Positions 41,455-51,473 of a stretch of 64,000 bases of DNA are shown piece by piece. The notes beneath the pieces were generated by a model. It was given only the letters and a program-made list of their open reading frames with translations, searched no databases and was not told the origin of the DNA. The stretch is from an uncultured bacterium (lineage in GTDB: Bacteria > Actinomycetota > Coriobacteriia > Coriobacteriales > Coriobacteriaceae). The stretch lies in NCBI GenBank assembly GCA_905215385.1, contig CAJMPY010000011.1, forward strand, positions 1 to 64,000. Direction: 5' to 3'. A program made the translations under genes and the position numbers. How positions within the stretch are numbered: position 1 is the first letter of the stretch; each line of letters begins with the position of its first letter.

Positions 41455-41500
41455 TAGAATAGAAAAGACTATGCTCGTTTTGGCAGATAGGAGCGCAAGG

Positions 41501-42865
41501 ATGGCGATCACGCCCGCAGAAATCGCGGAAACCCGCGGCATGGTTGAGGAGCAGAACCTCGACATCAGGACCATCACCATGGGTGTTTCGCTCATGGGTT
41601 GCGGTGACGAGAACCTCGACCGCATGTGCACGAAGATCTACGACCACGTGACGCACACGGCTGAGCATCTGGTCGAGACCGCCGAGAACCTCGAGCGCGA
41701 GTACGGTATCCCCATCGTCAACAAGCGCGTTTCCGTCACCCCGGTGGCGCAGATCGCCGCGTGCTGCAAGGATGAGGACCTCACCCCCATCGCGCACGCC
41801 CTCGACCGCGCGGCCGAGACACTCGGCATCGATTACCTGGGCGGCTTCTCCGCACTCGTCCAGAAGGGCATCGGCGACGCCGATCGCCGCGTTATCCAGT
41901 CCATCCCCCAGGCGCTCGCCACCACGAGCCGCGTCTGCTCCAGCGTCAACGTCGCCAGCCTGCGCGCCGGTATCAACATGGATGCCGTGCTCATGGCCGC
42001 CCAGACTATCATCGATGCCGCTAAACTCACGGCCGACCAGGATTCCGTCGGCGCTTCCAAGTTTGTCTGCTTTGCCAACATGGTCGAGGACTCCCCGTTT
42101 ATGGCGGGCGCCGTCCACGGCGGTGGCGAGGCCGACGCCGTCATCAACGTAGGCGTCTCGGGCCCCGGCGTTATGGCCGCAGCCCTGGAGACGCTGCCCG
42201 ATTCCGCCTCGATGATGGAAGTCGCCGAAAAGATTAAGCAGACCGCCTTTAAGATCACCCGTGCCGGCGAGCTCATGAGCCGCGAGGCCGCCCATCGTCT
42301 GGGTGTCGAGAAGGGCATTGTCGACCTGTCGCTGGCTCCCACGCCTGCCATCGGCGATTCCGTTGCCCGCATCCTCGAGATCATCGGCGTGGGCACCTGC
42401 GGTGGCCCGGGCACGACCTGCGCGCTCGCCATGCTCAACGATGCCGTCAAGAAGGGCGGCGTCATGGCCAGCTCCAGCGTGGGCGGTCTTTCCGGCGCCT
42501 TTATCCCCGTGTCCGAGGACGCCGGCATGATCGCCGCCGTCGAGGCCGGTGCGCTTTCGCTCGAGAAGCTCGAGGCCATGACCTGCGTGTGCTCCGTCGG
42601 CCTGGACATGATCGCCATCCCCGGCGACACCCCGGTCGAGACCATCGCCGGCATCATCGCCGACGAGATGGCCATCGGCGTCATCAACAACAAGACCACG
42701 GCCGTCCGCGTGATTCCCGCCATCGGCAAGGGCGTGGGTGACTGCGTCGAGTACGGCGGCCTGTTCGGCCGTGCACCCATCATGCCGGTGAACCCCAACG
42801 CCGGCACCGTGCTTGCCCATCGCGGTGGACGTTTCCCGGCGCCGCTGAACTCGCTGAAGAACTAG
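41501..42865 (+). CDS. PFL family protein (UPF0210/DUF711)
   Basis: The 454-aa protein is a full-length UPF0210 member. Conserved parts are NLDIRTITMGVSLMGCGDENLDRM, NKRVSVTPVAQIAA, FVCFANMVEDSPFMAGAVHGGGEADAVINVGVSGPGV and VGTCGGPGTTCALAMLNDAVKKGG. The fold is related to the pyruvate formate lyase barrel but no glycyl radical loop is present, and the reaction is unknown. ATAGGAG before ATG 41501 sets the start. In many genomes it follows a small ACT-domain gene, which I do not see here. Confidence 0.92.
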   Translation: MAITPAEIAETRGMVEEQNLDIRTITMGVSLMGCGDENLDRMCTKIYDHVTHTAEHLVETAENLEREYGIPIVNKRVSVTPVAQIAACCKDEDLTPIAHALDRAAETLGIDYLGGFSALVQKGIGDADRRVIQSIPQALATTSRVCSSVNVASLRAGINMDAVLMAAQTIIDAAKLTADQDSVGASKFVCFANMVEDSPFMAGAVHGGGEADAVINVGVSGPGVMAAALETLPDSASMMEVAEKIKQTAFKITRAGELMSREAAHRLGVEKGIVDLSLAPTPAIGDSVARILEIIGVGTCGGPGTTCALAMLNDAVKKGGVMASSSVGGLSGAFIPVSEDAGMIAAVEAGALSLEKLEAMTCVCSVGLDMIAIPGDTPVETIAGIIADEMAIGVINNKTTAVRVIPAIGKGVGDCVEYGGLFGRAPIMPVNPNAGTVLAHRGGRFPAPLNSLKN

Positions 42866-42882
42866 CTGAGGGGGACTGGCGA

Positions 42883-43016
42883 GGAGCCCCGGGGAGGGCA
42901 AATATATAAGGTCGCCTGCTCGGACAGTCCTGGCTCGCACGGAGAGCACATTAAGTGCTCTCCGGCTCGTGCGGAACTCGCGATCGACCTTATATATTTG
43001 CCCTCCCCGGGGCTCC
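42883..43016. repeat. 134-bp palindromic element with nested hairpin
   Basis: The outer arms 42883-42914 and 42985-43016 are perfect 32-bp inverted copies (GGAGCCCCGGGGAGGGCAAA and on). Within the 70-bp centre a second perfect hairpin has arms GGAGAGCAC (42941-42949) and GTGCTCTCC (42955-42963). No T-run follows. It may act as a bidirectional terminator, a REP-like element or a miniature mobile element. It occupies most of the 316-bp gap between the UPF0210 and methyltransferase genes. Confidence 0.8.
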
Positions 43017-43181
43017 CGCACAACGGGCCCTCGGTTGGGTTCTATCCCTTTGGCAGTCGCTTCGCTTCTGCCCTACTTTGCTGGTATGGCGGTTTGGCGT
43101 TGGATCGGTTCTTTCTGATATATGCTGGTTGCGGCTCTTCTTTTGGGAGGAGTCGCTTTTTTGTTGCTAGGAGGTTGGCCC

Positions 43182-44069
43182 GTGGCTGATGGGGAGAATC
43201 GTTCTGAGCTGCTTTCCACAGATTGGAATCTGGAGTGGATGCGTCTGCAAGCTGATCGGCGGCGGGCTGACGATTCTTTTGAGTGGGATAAAAGGGCTCG
43301 GCATTTTCGGCCGTTGGAGACTGCCCCTTATGCTCGGGATTTTATAAAGCTGCTGGCGCTTGAGCCCGGCGAGTCGGTACTCGATATGGGGTGCGGGGCT
43401 GGGTCGATTGCTATTCCGCTTGCTCAGGCTGGGCATCCTGTGATTGCTGCTGACTTTTCCCCTGCCATGTTGGGCACGCTTGATGCTGGCATTGAGTACT
43501 ATGGGCTCGAGGATCGCATTACGCCGCTTGAGCTTGCTTGGGACGATGATTGGGATTTGGTTGGGCCGGTTGCCAAGACTGTGGATGTTGCCTTTGCCAG
43601 TCGTTCCGTCACCACAAATGACCTAAAAGGTGCGCTTGCCAAGCTCGACCGTACGGCTCGTCGGCGTTGTGCTGTCACGATGGTCGCCAACTCCAGCCCG
43701 CGCTATGATCTGCACTTGATGAACGCCATCGGCGCCTCGGTTACCTGCAGCAATGGCTTTGTGTACGCCTTTAACATTCTCATTCAGATGGGTGCCCTGC
43801 CGCAGGTCACGTACTTTGAATCGCCTCGTCGCGATACCTTCGATAGCCTTGAGGCAGGCGTGGCGGACTTTTCCCGCATGCTTGAGCATGGCAACGAGGA
43901 TAAGGTCGACCGTCTGCGCGACTACATCGCCCAACACATGATCGAGAATCCCCATGCCGGTGAGCCGGGCTCCAAGGGCGTGCCGCAGGGGTGCTATATG
44001 CTCGACCATATCCGTAAGGTTCGCTGGGCGTTTATTGCATGGGAACCGGTCTCTGAATCCCGCTCGTAG
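43182..44069 (+). CDS. class I SAM-dependent methyltransferase
   Basis: The 295-aa protein has VLDMGCGAGSIAIPLAQAGHPVIAADFSPAML (motifs I and II) near residue 70 and MNAIGASVTCSNGFVYAFNI later, as in small-molecule or Hmd-type methyltransferases of Coriobacteria. The frame opens at ATG 43122 and would add MLVAALLLGGVAFLLLGG, a hydrophobic segment. I prefer GTG 43182, because TAGGAGG at 43168-43174 has ideal spacing and the rest is soluble. Substrate unknown. Confidence 0.82.
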   Translation: MADGENRSELLSTDWNLEWMRLQADRRRADDSFEWDKRARHFRPLETAPYARDFIKLLALEPGESVLDMGCGAGSIAIPLAQAGHPVIAADFSPAMLGTLDAGIEYYGLEDRITPLELAWDDDWDLVGPVAKTVDVAFASRSVTTNDLKGALAKLDRTARRRCAVTMVANSSPRYDLHLMNAIGASVTCSNGFVYAFNILIQMGALPQVTYFESPRRDTFDSLEAGVADFSRMLEHGNEDKVDRLRDYIAQHMIENPHAGEPGSKGVPQGCYMLDHIRKVRWAFIAWEPVSESRS

Positions 44070-44227
44070 CCCGTTCACAGCCCGAGCTGCCCATCACCTC
44101 GGCATCCGCATTCTTTGCGAACTGGGCAAACGCGCCCCACACCGCGCCGTTCCTGCGCTATCGTGGGACAGCTCACGTAGATTAAGGCCCCGTCGCGGGG
44201 CGCCCCATACATAGAAAGCGAGAACCC

Positions 44228-44527
44228 ATGGCACTGACAGGAGCCCAGGTCAAGCAGCTTCGCAGCATGGCCCATCACCTCAACCCCGCCATCATCATCG
44301 GCAAGTCCGATATCAACGAGGGCACCGTCGAGCAGACGGTCGCCTATCTGGAGAAGCATGAGCTCGTTAAGTGCTCTGTACTGGACGGCTCCAGCCTTTC
44401 TGCCCGCGAGGCCGCCGAAGAGCTTGCCGAGCGCTGCCACGCCGAGGTCGTTCAGGTCATCGGCCGCAAGTTCTCGCTGTATCGCGAGTCCTCGCGCAAG
44501 GATATCGAGAAGATCAAGCTCGTCTAA
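44228..44527 (+). CDS. yhbY: YhbY/CRM-domain RNA-binding protein
   Basis: The 99-aa protein is a single CRM domain: LTGAQVKQLRSMAHHLNPAIIIGKSDINEG at the start, a GKSDI variant of the GxxG loop, and VVQVIGRKFSLYRESSR at the end. YhbY binds pre-50S ribosomal particles and helps assembly. The start fits the family. A strong terminator follows at 44565, and the next gene converges on it. Confidence 0.93.
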   Translation: MALTGAQVKQLRSMAHHLNPAIIIGKSDINEGTVEQTVAYLEKHELVKCSVLDGSSLSAREAAEELAERCHAEVVQVIGRKFSLYRESSRKDIEKIKLV

Positions 44528-44564
44528 GAGCCAATGATCCGGCGAGCCAACACATAGCAAGCTT

Positions 44565-44598
44565 ACGGGTGCCCAAGTACTTCGGGCGCCCGTTTTTT
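44565..44598 (+). terminator. terminator of yhbY
   Basis: ACGGGTGCCC (44565-44574) pairs with GGGCGCCCGT (44584-44593; one G-T-type mismatch), followed by TTTTTT. Confidence 0.85.
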
Positions 44599-47596
44599 AT
44601 CGCTCGACCAGCACGCGATTGAGCCGTCCCTCCACCAAGCGCTCGTATAGACGCCGCGTCTCGGGCTCGGGCACGCCATTGACCTGCTCCCTCAGATGGT
44701 GCATATGCCCACTGTATAGCTCGACGATATCGCGCCTCCGCCCCGCCGCACTGTAGACACGCATGGCGCAGCGCACCATATCCTCACGCGCCGTTTCCTG
44801 TCGAAGACCCGACTCCGCCAGCCAAATCGCCGACTGCAGATCGTTTTCTTCTAGAGCGGCATTTGCTCCCTTAATCATGCAATCGATGTACTTTGACTGC
44901 ATAATGCGTCGCATACGCAAAAAGTAGGTGGGATTACAGCCATTGGGAACATACAGCGGTCCGGCATAAAGCTGCTCAATCTTAAGGCACAGCTCAACTA
45001 AATGGGGCCCGCGCGCACCCGTGCGATTTCCCAAAACCTCGCGGCTTATCTGGTCAAACAGCCGTACATCGGTCTTGACGTAGTCGCCGTTGAGTCCGAT
45101 GCATTCATTTTGGATGAGCACACACGACTTGCCATCCGGCGTCGGTCCCAAAGCCGACCGCAAGCGCGATATCGTCGAGTACAGGTTGTTGCGGGCGCTA
45201 TTGAACTCGGCATGGGGCCACAACTCCATGGCCAGCGTCTCGCGGTCGACGAGCGCATCCATGCCCAGCGCAAGCCGCTCGGCAAGTGTCGCCGCCTTCT
45301 TGCGGCGCCACATTTTGTCCGTGATGGGAAACCCGTCGCGCTCGGCGCGGAACGCACCAAACATGCGAATCTCGATATGGTCGATGGTATCAACGGCTTC
45401 AACCTCGCCGGCCTGGAACAGGCGCTCGCCCTCCCCTTCCAGATCATCGCGCAGCGAGTACCGCGACAGCTCGCGCACGGGAAGCTTCTTGCGAATCCTG
45501 GTCGCCGGCTCGCCCAGACAATGCATGGCAAGGCGCGCAAAGAGCCGATACGATGGCTCCAGAATCCCCGCACGATTCATGGACATCCAGGCCGCAAGAT
45601 CGCTGTCTCGGCCCGCACAGGCCAAATGCAGCGCCACCATCCAGGCCTCCGCTCCACCAACCTGCGTCTGGCTTATATCGAGTAGCTCCGCTTCCTCGCG
45701 CACCGAAACCATCGAGGTGTTACGCAGATACGCCGCGCGCTCCAACAGCAATGCGTTATCGCGCATGTACGCAATCGACTCCTCGGCAAGTTTGAGCACT
45801 TGGACCGCACGGAACTTTGCATTAACCGGCCGTCCCTCTGCCAGCGACTGCCAGCCTTCTAGCAACAGGCCAAACAGCTGAATCTGGTTGTCGCGTATGC
45901 GCACGGCAAAACGATCGAGCTCGTTGAATGCCGCGTCGTCGGTTACCGGCAAGCCGGAAAGGAGCCGCCGTGCCGCCAACACCATGCGCACCCAGATAGC
46001 CATCGCCTTGAGCCCACGTACGTCGAGCGCCTCCCGCACCACCGTCATCTCGTCGTCGCGCTCGTCGGTTCCCGCAAACGACCCGTCAAAAAGCTCCACC
46101 AGCATGCTGTCGGCCCGTATAACAATCCCCGCGATGTCGAGCTCGCAGTCGTAGGCCTTGCTCGTTTTGAGCTGCTGTAGAACGCCGCCGTCATCTCCCC
46201 GCTCGGTCAGGCAGCGCTTGACCTCGATATGCGCGGACAACATATCGAGTGCGGTATGGGATGTCTCGATTTCTGGCACGGTCAGGTTCGTAGGAAGCCC
46301 AAGCCCGTTGTCCCCATAGCAAACAGCCGTCAGTGTCTGGGCCACCCTCCATGAAACAGGGTCTATTTCGCAGGCCGCCCGTTCGCCCCCGCGCTCGATG
46401 ACCGATGCCATATAGCGAGCGAGCTTTGTATTGGACACGCTGACCGCTGCCAGATATACGCCAAGCGCCTCGGCAGGCGTTGGCTCTGGAGCCGGATCCT
46501 CGGCATCGATCGTGCCCAGCGCTGCTCGGCAGATATCGGCCCCGTGCCCCGTTAGAGCCAGATCGACCCCATACTGCCCAGCAAGTTCAAGGACCGCATC
46601 ACGGTCCAAAAAAGCGTCCGCCAGGCCCATCGCCGCATCGCATCGGCCCGCCTTAAGCAAAATCCGGGCCGCCCTCGGAACAAGTTCGGGGCGAACCTCG
46701 GCCACCAACTTACGCAAGCGCAAGCGTCCGTTATCCTCCGTGCCCAGACACGTAAAACTCCGCTCGGCGGGGTCCAAGCCAAAGATCGGGTAGTCGCGTA
46801 CGAAGTAGGACTGGTCGACCATCGATAGCCTCACCCCGCAAGCCTCGAGTTCTGCGATATTGCCCTCGCCCATCAAAATCATGAGACATGCCACGCAAAA
46901 CAGTGCATTATTGTCGAGCGAAGCCAGGTCGACAAGTGCCGCGCCATATACGTTGACAATCTCGTTTTCGAGCAGACCGGCTACGTCGCCTTGGCCATAC
47001 AGACCCGTCTGCAATGCCGAAACGAGCTCGGGCACGCCCTGCGTGAGCTGATAAAAGTCGAGCGATGTGCTGATCGAAAACGCCGATGCCCACGCCGAAT
47101 ACTCATAGGCATGCACCTTGAGCATCTGCGCATTGATCTTAACCGAATCGCCCAGCCCATGAATCAGTTGACGATTTGAAGGACGGCAGGAGATAAAGAC
47201 CCCCACCCCCATAGCGCGCAGGCCGCGAATCCTGTCGATGAGGTCTTCGGTATCGTGCTGATCGAGGTTTGGCACATTATCAATCGCGATAAGGGAGTGC
47301 GGTTTGTCTTTGAGTTCTTCGGTAACCACCTCGAGCTGCATAAACACTTCGCGCCCAGTGGCGCGATCGGCCTCGATAATCCGCACGGGGCCTCGCGTCG
47401 GGTCGCATTTAACCTCATGGGTGTACTGCAGCAGCACCGAGGTCTTCCCAAACCCGTCGGGCGCATAAAGAACCACGATGCCGGCCTTTCGGCCCTTGGC
47501 GAGAAGCTCATTCATCAAGCGTTCGCGTCGCACCATATAGCCACCGCCCAGCGGCATCAGCTCGAGGTCGTCCATACTGCCCAAATCGTTTACCAT
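44597..47596 (-). CDS. AfsR/SARP-like regulator with N-terminal ATPase and C-terminal BTAD region
   Basis: The 999-aa protein begins with a STAND/MalT-like ATPase: VVLYAPDGFGKTSVLLQYTH (Walker A, about residues 40-55) and HSLIAIDNVP (Walker B). A long helical middle follows. At about residues 750-850 an OmpR-type winged helix appears (IRMFGAFRAERDGFPITDKMWRRKKA ... LATELWPHAEFNSARNNLYSTISRLRSALG-like), then a BTAD-type helical domain to the end. That order is reversed compared with classical AfsR, where DNA-binding is N-terminal. GAGGAGC precedes ATG 47596. The target genes are unknown; nagB and the PTS gene are close but on the same strand upstream of it. Confidence 0.8.
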   Translation of the reverse strand: MVNDLGSMDDLELMPLGGGYMVRRERLMNELLAKGRKAGIVVLYAPDGFGKTSVLLQYTHEVKCDPTRGPVRIIEADRATGREVFMQLEVVTEELKDKPHSLIAIDNVPNLDQHDTEDLIDRIRGLRAMGVGVFISCRPSNRQLIHGLGDSVKINAQMLKVHAYEYSAWASAFSISTSLDFYQLTQGVPELVSALQTGLYGQGDVAGLLENEIVNVYGAALVDLASLDNNALFCVACLMILMGEGNIAELEACGVRLSMVDQSYFVRDYPIFGLDPAERSFTCLGTEDNGRLRLRKLVAEVRPELVPRAARILLKAGRCDAAMGLADAFLDRDAVLELAGQYGVDLALTGHGADICRAALGTIDAEDPAPEPTPAEALGVYLAAVSVSNTKLARYMASVIERGGERAACEIDPVSWRVAQTLTAVCYGDNGLGLPTNLTVPEIETSHTALDMLSAHIEVKRCLTERGDDGGVLQQLKTSKAYDCELDIAGIVIRADSMLVELFDGSFAGTDERDDEMTVVREALDVRGLKAMAIWVRMVLAARRLLSGLPVTDDAAFNELDRFAVRIRDNQIQLFGLLLEGWQSLAEGRPVNAKFRAVQVLKLAEESIAYMRDNALLLERAAYLRNTSMVSVREEAELLDISQTQVGGAEAWMVALHLACAGRDSDLAAWMSMNRAGILEPSYRLFARLAMHCLGEPATRIRKKLPVRELSRYSLRDDLEGEGERLFQAGEVEAVDTIDHIEIRMFGAFRAERDGFPITDKMWRRKKAATLAERLALGMDALVDRETLAMELWPHAEFNSARNNLYSTISRLRSALGPTPDGKSCVLIQNECIGLNGDYVKTDVRLFDQISREVLGNRTGARGPHLVELCLKIEQLYAGPLYVPNGCNPTYFLRMRRIMQSKYIDCMIKGANAALEENDLQSAIWLAESGLRQETAREDMVRCAMRVYSAAGRRRDIVELYSGHMHHLREQVNGVPEPETRRLYERLVEGRLNRVLVER

Positions 47597-47984
47597 GCCC
47601 GCTCCTCAACTCGACCGTATGGACACTGTAACCGCAAGACCATACAAGCCGCGCTATGAATAGAGCGACCTTGTGTTCTAGGTTGTCTTTTGGTACGCAA
47701 GCGGCAAGTTTTTGTACAGCGAGGGCCGATTGTTATTAATCCCCCGACTAATCGGTCTTTAAGCAGGTAAATGAGCTTGTCAGCTTGTCCCATCTAAGCG
47801 GCAGTGTAACGCAAATGAACAAGGTTCAGCTATGTCATTCAACTCGCCTAGCACCCGCTACCGTCTACGACCTTTTAGTGGCATTTTTGCATAGAATCTG
47901 GTATGGAATGAATCAAGCTGTTGGGCATCCGGCATTCGTCAAGCTTGCGGCAAGATTTTGGTCAAGCGGGCGGAGAGGGATAAC

Positions 47985-48010
47985 AAAAAGGCCCCCGCAA
48001 AGCGGAGGCC
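47985..48010 (-). terminator. terminator of nagB
   Basis: GGCCCCCGC (47990-47998) pairs with GCGGAGGCC (48002-48010), and the minus strand continues with TTTTTG. It lies 34 bp after the nagB stop. The rest of the 448-bp gap 47597-48044 shows no gene; it should contain the promoter of the large regulator. Confidence 0.85.
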
Positions 48011-48044
48011 TTAGGCAAGGCTATGTCGAGATGCAGGATTCGCG

Positions 48045-48773
48045 CTACTCGCAGAGCGAAAGGGCGGCCTCGTCGGCAACGACAACGCAGTTGGTGTGCA
48101 GCTGCAGGATCGAAGCCGGGCACGCGGGCGTAACCGGACCATAGCACATGTCATGCACGGCCTGAGCCTTGGCCTCGCCGTTGGCGACGACTAGGATCAT
48201 GCGGGCATACATGATGGTCTGGGTACCCATGGTGTAGGCCTGACGGGGAACATCGTCGATGCTGTCGAACAGGCGGCTGTTGGCCCGAATGGTGCTCTCG
48301 GTGAGGTCGACGCAGTGCGTGCCCTTGGAGAAGTGGTCATCGGGCTCGTTGAAACCGATGTGGCCGTTGTTGCCAATGCCGAGCAGCTGCAGATCCGGGT
48401 AACCGGCGGCGGCGACGATCTTGTCGTACTCAGAGCAGGCAGCGGCGGCGTCGGGGTTGGAACCGTCGGGCACATGCGTGTTGTTCAGGTCGATGTTGAT
48501 GTGATCGAAGAAGTTCTCACGCATGAAGTAGTGATAGCTCTGGGGATCGTCGTGCGAAAGGCCGCGATACTCGTCCAGGTTGTAGGTGCTGACCTCGGCA
48601 AAGTCGACGTCGCCCTTCTCGTACCAAGCAGCGAGCTGCTTGTAGGCACCGATCGGGGTGGAGCCGGTGGCAAGACCCAGCACGCAATCGGGCTTGAGGA
48701 TAACCTGCGCCGAGATGATATTGGCGGCCTTGCGGCTCATATCCTCGTAGTCTTTAGCTTTAATGATCTTCAT
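48045..48773 (-). CDS. nagB: glucosamine-6-phosphate deaminase
   Basis: The 242-aa enzyme converts glucosamine-6-P to fructose-6-P and ammonia. It starts MKIIKAKDYEDMSRKAANII and has LGLATGSTPIGAYKQL (phosphate loop), STYNLDEYRGL with the base Asp, and LLGIGNNGHIGFNEPDDHF with catalytic His and Glu. AAAGGA before ATG 48773 fixes the start. No nagA gene is adjacent. With the IIA-Glc and GlmM genes it forms an amino-sugar group on one strand. Confidence 0.96.
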   Translation of the reverse strand: MKIIKAKDYEDMSRKAANIISAQVILKPDCVLGLATGSTPIGAYKQLAAWYEKGDVDFAEVSTYNLDEYRGLSHDDPQSYHYFMRENFFDHINIDLNNTHVPDGSNPDAAAACSEYDKIVAAAGYPDLQLLGIGNNGHIGFNEPDDHFSKGTHCVDLTESTIRANSRLFDSIDDVPRQAYTMGTQTIMYARMILVVANGEAKAQAVHDMCYGPVTPACPASILQLHTNCVVVADEAALSLCE

Positions 48774-48973
48774 TACGCGTCCTTTCTCGTACAAGAGAGG
48801 CAAGGCTCCCCTTACAAGCACTTGCCCGCGGCCCGCGTCGGCCGCAACCAACGTGTGCGGCCACCAGGGCGAGGTCGCGTAATGTATGTGTCTCGTGTCT
48901 AGCCGCGTCGAGGCCCCTGCCCGTCCACGGTGACCCAAAGCCGTTTAGCTTCGGACAAATCCCATCTTGCCAC

Positions 48974-49003
48974 GGAGGGCGCCCTCTTTCAAGGGCGCCC
49001 TCC
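48974..49003. terminator. hairpin between the PTS IIA gene and nagB
   Basis: GGAGGGCGCCCT (48974-48985) and AGGGCGCCCTCC (48992-49003) are perfect 12-bp arms. There is no T-run on either strand, so it may be a weak terminator or an RNA-stabilising hairpin in the 272-bp gap. Confidence 0.55.
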
Positions 49004-49045
49004 ATAAACGTGTTTGAATTGTAGGCTAATGGCCACGTGCACTTG

Positions 49046-49543
49046 CTAGCGTTCGCGAGCAACGATGAGCTGGTCCATCTCCTCGACATGCTCGCCAACG
49101 GAGCCCTTGATGCTCGAGAACTCAACGGAGTTGCACACCAAGATGGGAACCGTCACATCGTAGCCCTCGGCAGCAATTGCCTCGCGATCGAACTCGATGA
49201 GCACGTCACCCTTATGGACGACATCGCCCACCTGTGCATGCACGCTAAAATGCTTGCCCTCAAGCTGAACAGTGTCCAAACCAACGTGGATGAGCACGTC
49301 TAGGCCATCGACCGTGTTGAGCGCAACGGCGTGACCCGTGGGAAAAATGGCCTCGACCTTGGCGTCTGCCGGCGCAATCACACGCGTGCCGGTAGGCTGA
49401 ATCGCCACGCCCTGGCCCAAAAGGCCGGTGGCAAATGTCTGGTCATTGACCTCGGACAACGGAATGACGTCGCCCGAGATGGGAGCATCCAGCGTAAGAA
49501 CTCGTCCACGCATACCAAAAGACCTTAGGACTTTAGTGAACAT
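49046..49543 (-). CDS. PTS glucose-type IIA component
   Basis: The 165-aa protein is a complete IIA-Glc (Crr-like) domain. ATGLLGQGVAIQPTG, IFPTGHAVAL with one active-site His and DVLIHVGLDTVQL with the phosphorylated His are all present. It accepts phosphate from HPr and passes it to an IIB-IIC transporter; no such transporter is adjacent. It may serve several sugars or act in regulation. GGGGGA before ATG 49543 gives the start. It lies 71 bp after glmM. Confidence 0.92.
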   Translation of the reverse strand: MFTKVLRSFGMRGRVLTLDAPISGDVIPLSEVNDQTFATGLLGQGVAIQPTGTRVIAPADAKVEAIFPTGHAVALNTVDGLDVLIHVGLDTVQLEGKHFSVHAQVGDVVHKGDVLIEFDREAIAAEGYDVTVPILVCNSVEFSSIKGSVGEHVEEMDQLIVARER

Positions 49544-49614
49544 GCTCCCCCTCGGACATACCAATCAATCAAAATAGCTTTAACAGTTTACCACTTGGCA
49601 CCCGTTTTTGACCA

Positions 49615-50952
49615 TTAGGGAAGTTCGCGCTTGACAACCTCGACGATGTCGTCGACAACACGCTGAGTGAGCTCGTGCGTCTCCGCCTCGGCCATAACAC
49701 GGACCAGCGGCTCGGTACCGCTCGGGCGCACCAGAATGCGGCCGCGGCCGTCAAGCTCCTTCTCGGCGGCAGCGACGGCGTCCCAAATGGGCTGGCAATC
49801 GTCCAGGCCGGCCTTGTTGTCGGAATGCACGTTGACGAGTACCTGCGGGTACTTCTTCATGATGCCGGCAAGATCAGTGAGGGTACGACCGGTGCGCTTG
49901 AGCACGGCCAGCAGCTGCAGAGCCGTCACCAGGCCGTCACCGGTGGTGTTGTGCTCCAGGAAGATGATGTGGCCGGACTGTTCGCCGCCGATGACGGCGC
50001 CATCCGCGAGCATGCGCTCCAAAACGTAGCGGTCACCCACGGCGGTCTGAACCATCTCGAAGCCCTGCTCCTTCATAGCGATGGAGAAGCCAAGGTTGCA
50101 CATGACGGTCGAGACGATCTCGGAGTTGGCGAGCTTGCCGCGGGCGGCGAGGTCAGAACCGCAGATAGCCAGGATGTAGTCACCGTCGATCTCATTGCCC
50201 TCGCCGTCGACGAACAGCACGCGGTCGGCGTCGCCGTCGTGGGCCAGGCCGATATCGGCGTGGGTGCGCAGCACGAGCTCGCGCAGGGGCTCAAGGTGAG
50301 TGGAGCCGCACTCAACGTTAATGTCGGTGCCGCAGTAATCGGTGTTGATGGCATGGACCGTGGCGCCCAGGCGCTGCAGCGCAGCGGGCGTGGTCTGGCA
50401 GGAAGCACCGTGGCCGCAGTCGACGGCAACAACCAGGCCATCGAGCTTAAGGCCGTCGAGCGTGCTGATGGCATGATCGACATAGGCCTTGCGGGCGTCT
50501 TTCATCTTGATGATGTGACCCACACCGGCGCCGGTCGGCAGCGTGTCGGCAGCCATGGCCTCCTCGGACATGACCCAGGCGCTGATCTCTTCCTCGACAG
50601 CATCGGGAAGCTTCATGCCCTTGCGGCTAAAGAACTTGATGCCGTTGAACTCCGGCGGATTATGCGAAGCGGAGATGACGATGCCGCCGTCGAGCTCGTT
50701 TTGGACGGTGAGCAGCGCCACGGCCGGCGTAGGGATAACGCCGCAGCAATGCGGACGGCCGCCCTCTGCCATAATGCCAGCGGTCAGAGCACTCTCGAGC
50801 ATGGTACCCGAAAGACGCGTGTCGCGGCCGATGCAGATGTCCGGGCCAAGGAACTTGGTCGCCGCGCGGCCCAGGCGAAACGCGAGGTCGCACGAGAGGT
50901 CGGCATTGGCGACGCCACGGACGCCGTCGGTACCGAAGATGTTCTGGGGCAT
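49615..50952 (-). CDS. glmM: phosphoglucosamine mutase
   Basis: The 445-aa enzyme interconverts glucosamine-6-P and glucosamine-1-P for cell-wall precursors. It starts FGTDGVRGVANADL and has the phosphoserine loop GIVISASHNPPEFNGIKFF, the metal loop AHDGDADRVLFVD, the sugar loop GGEQSGHIIF, and the phosphate loop RPSGTEPLVRVMAEA. GlmM and NagB in one strand group point to control of the aminosugar pool. Confidence 0.97.
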   Translation of the reverse strand: MPQNIFGTDGVRGVANADLSCDLAFRLGRAATKFLGPDICIGRDTRLSGTMLESALTAGIMAEGGRPHCCGVIPTPAVALLTVQNELDGGIVISASHNPPEFNGIKFFSRKGMKLPDAVEEEISAWVMSEEAMAADTLPTGAGVGHIIKMKDARKAYVDHAISTLDGLKLDGLVVAVDCGHGASCQTTPAALQRLGATVHAINTDYCGTDINVECGSTHLEPLRELVLRTHADIGLAHDGDADRVLFVDGEGNEIDGDYILAICGSDLAARGKLANSEIVSTVMCNLGFSIAMKEQGFEMVQTAVGDRYVLERMLADGAVIGGEQSGHIIFLEHNTTGDGLVTALQLLAVLKRTGRTLTDLAGIMKKYPQVLVNVHSDNKAGLDDCQPIWDAVAAAEKELDGRGRILVRPSGTEPLVRVMAEAETHELTQRVVDDIVEVVKRELP

Positions 50953-51001
50953 AGGATCGCTCCTTCCCTAGCAGGCGATATACAACCGCCCGCCCTAGTC
51001 G

Positions 51002-51044
51002 AAAAAGAAAAGCGGGACCCGCCGAGGAATCGGCAGGCCCCGCT
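51002..51044 (-). terminator. terminator after rpsI
   Basis: The 14-base arms 51011-51024 and 51031-51044 pair with two mismatches (AGCGGG ... CCCGCT), followed on the minus strand by TTTCTTTTTC. It lies 32 bp after the rpsI stop. Confidence 0.85.
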
Positions 51045-51075
51045 TGTACATTGTATCTCGAAAGGAGATAAAACC

Positions 51076-51471
<396 letters not shown>

Positions 51472-51473
51472 CT

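Noticed and set aside
43122..43181. Signal-like N-terminus MLVAALLLGGVAFLLLGG for the methyltransferase
   Set aside because: A good ribosome site lies before GTG 43182 and the family is cytoplasmic, so this is likely untranslated leader.
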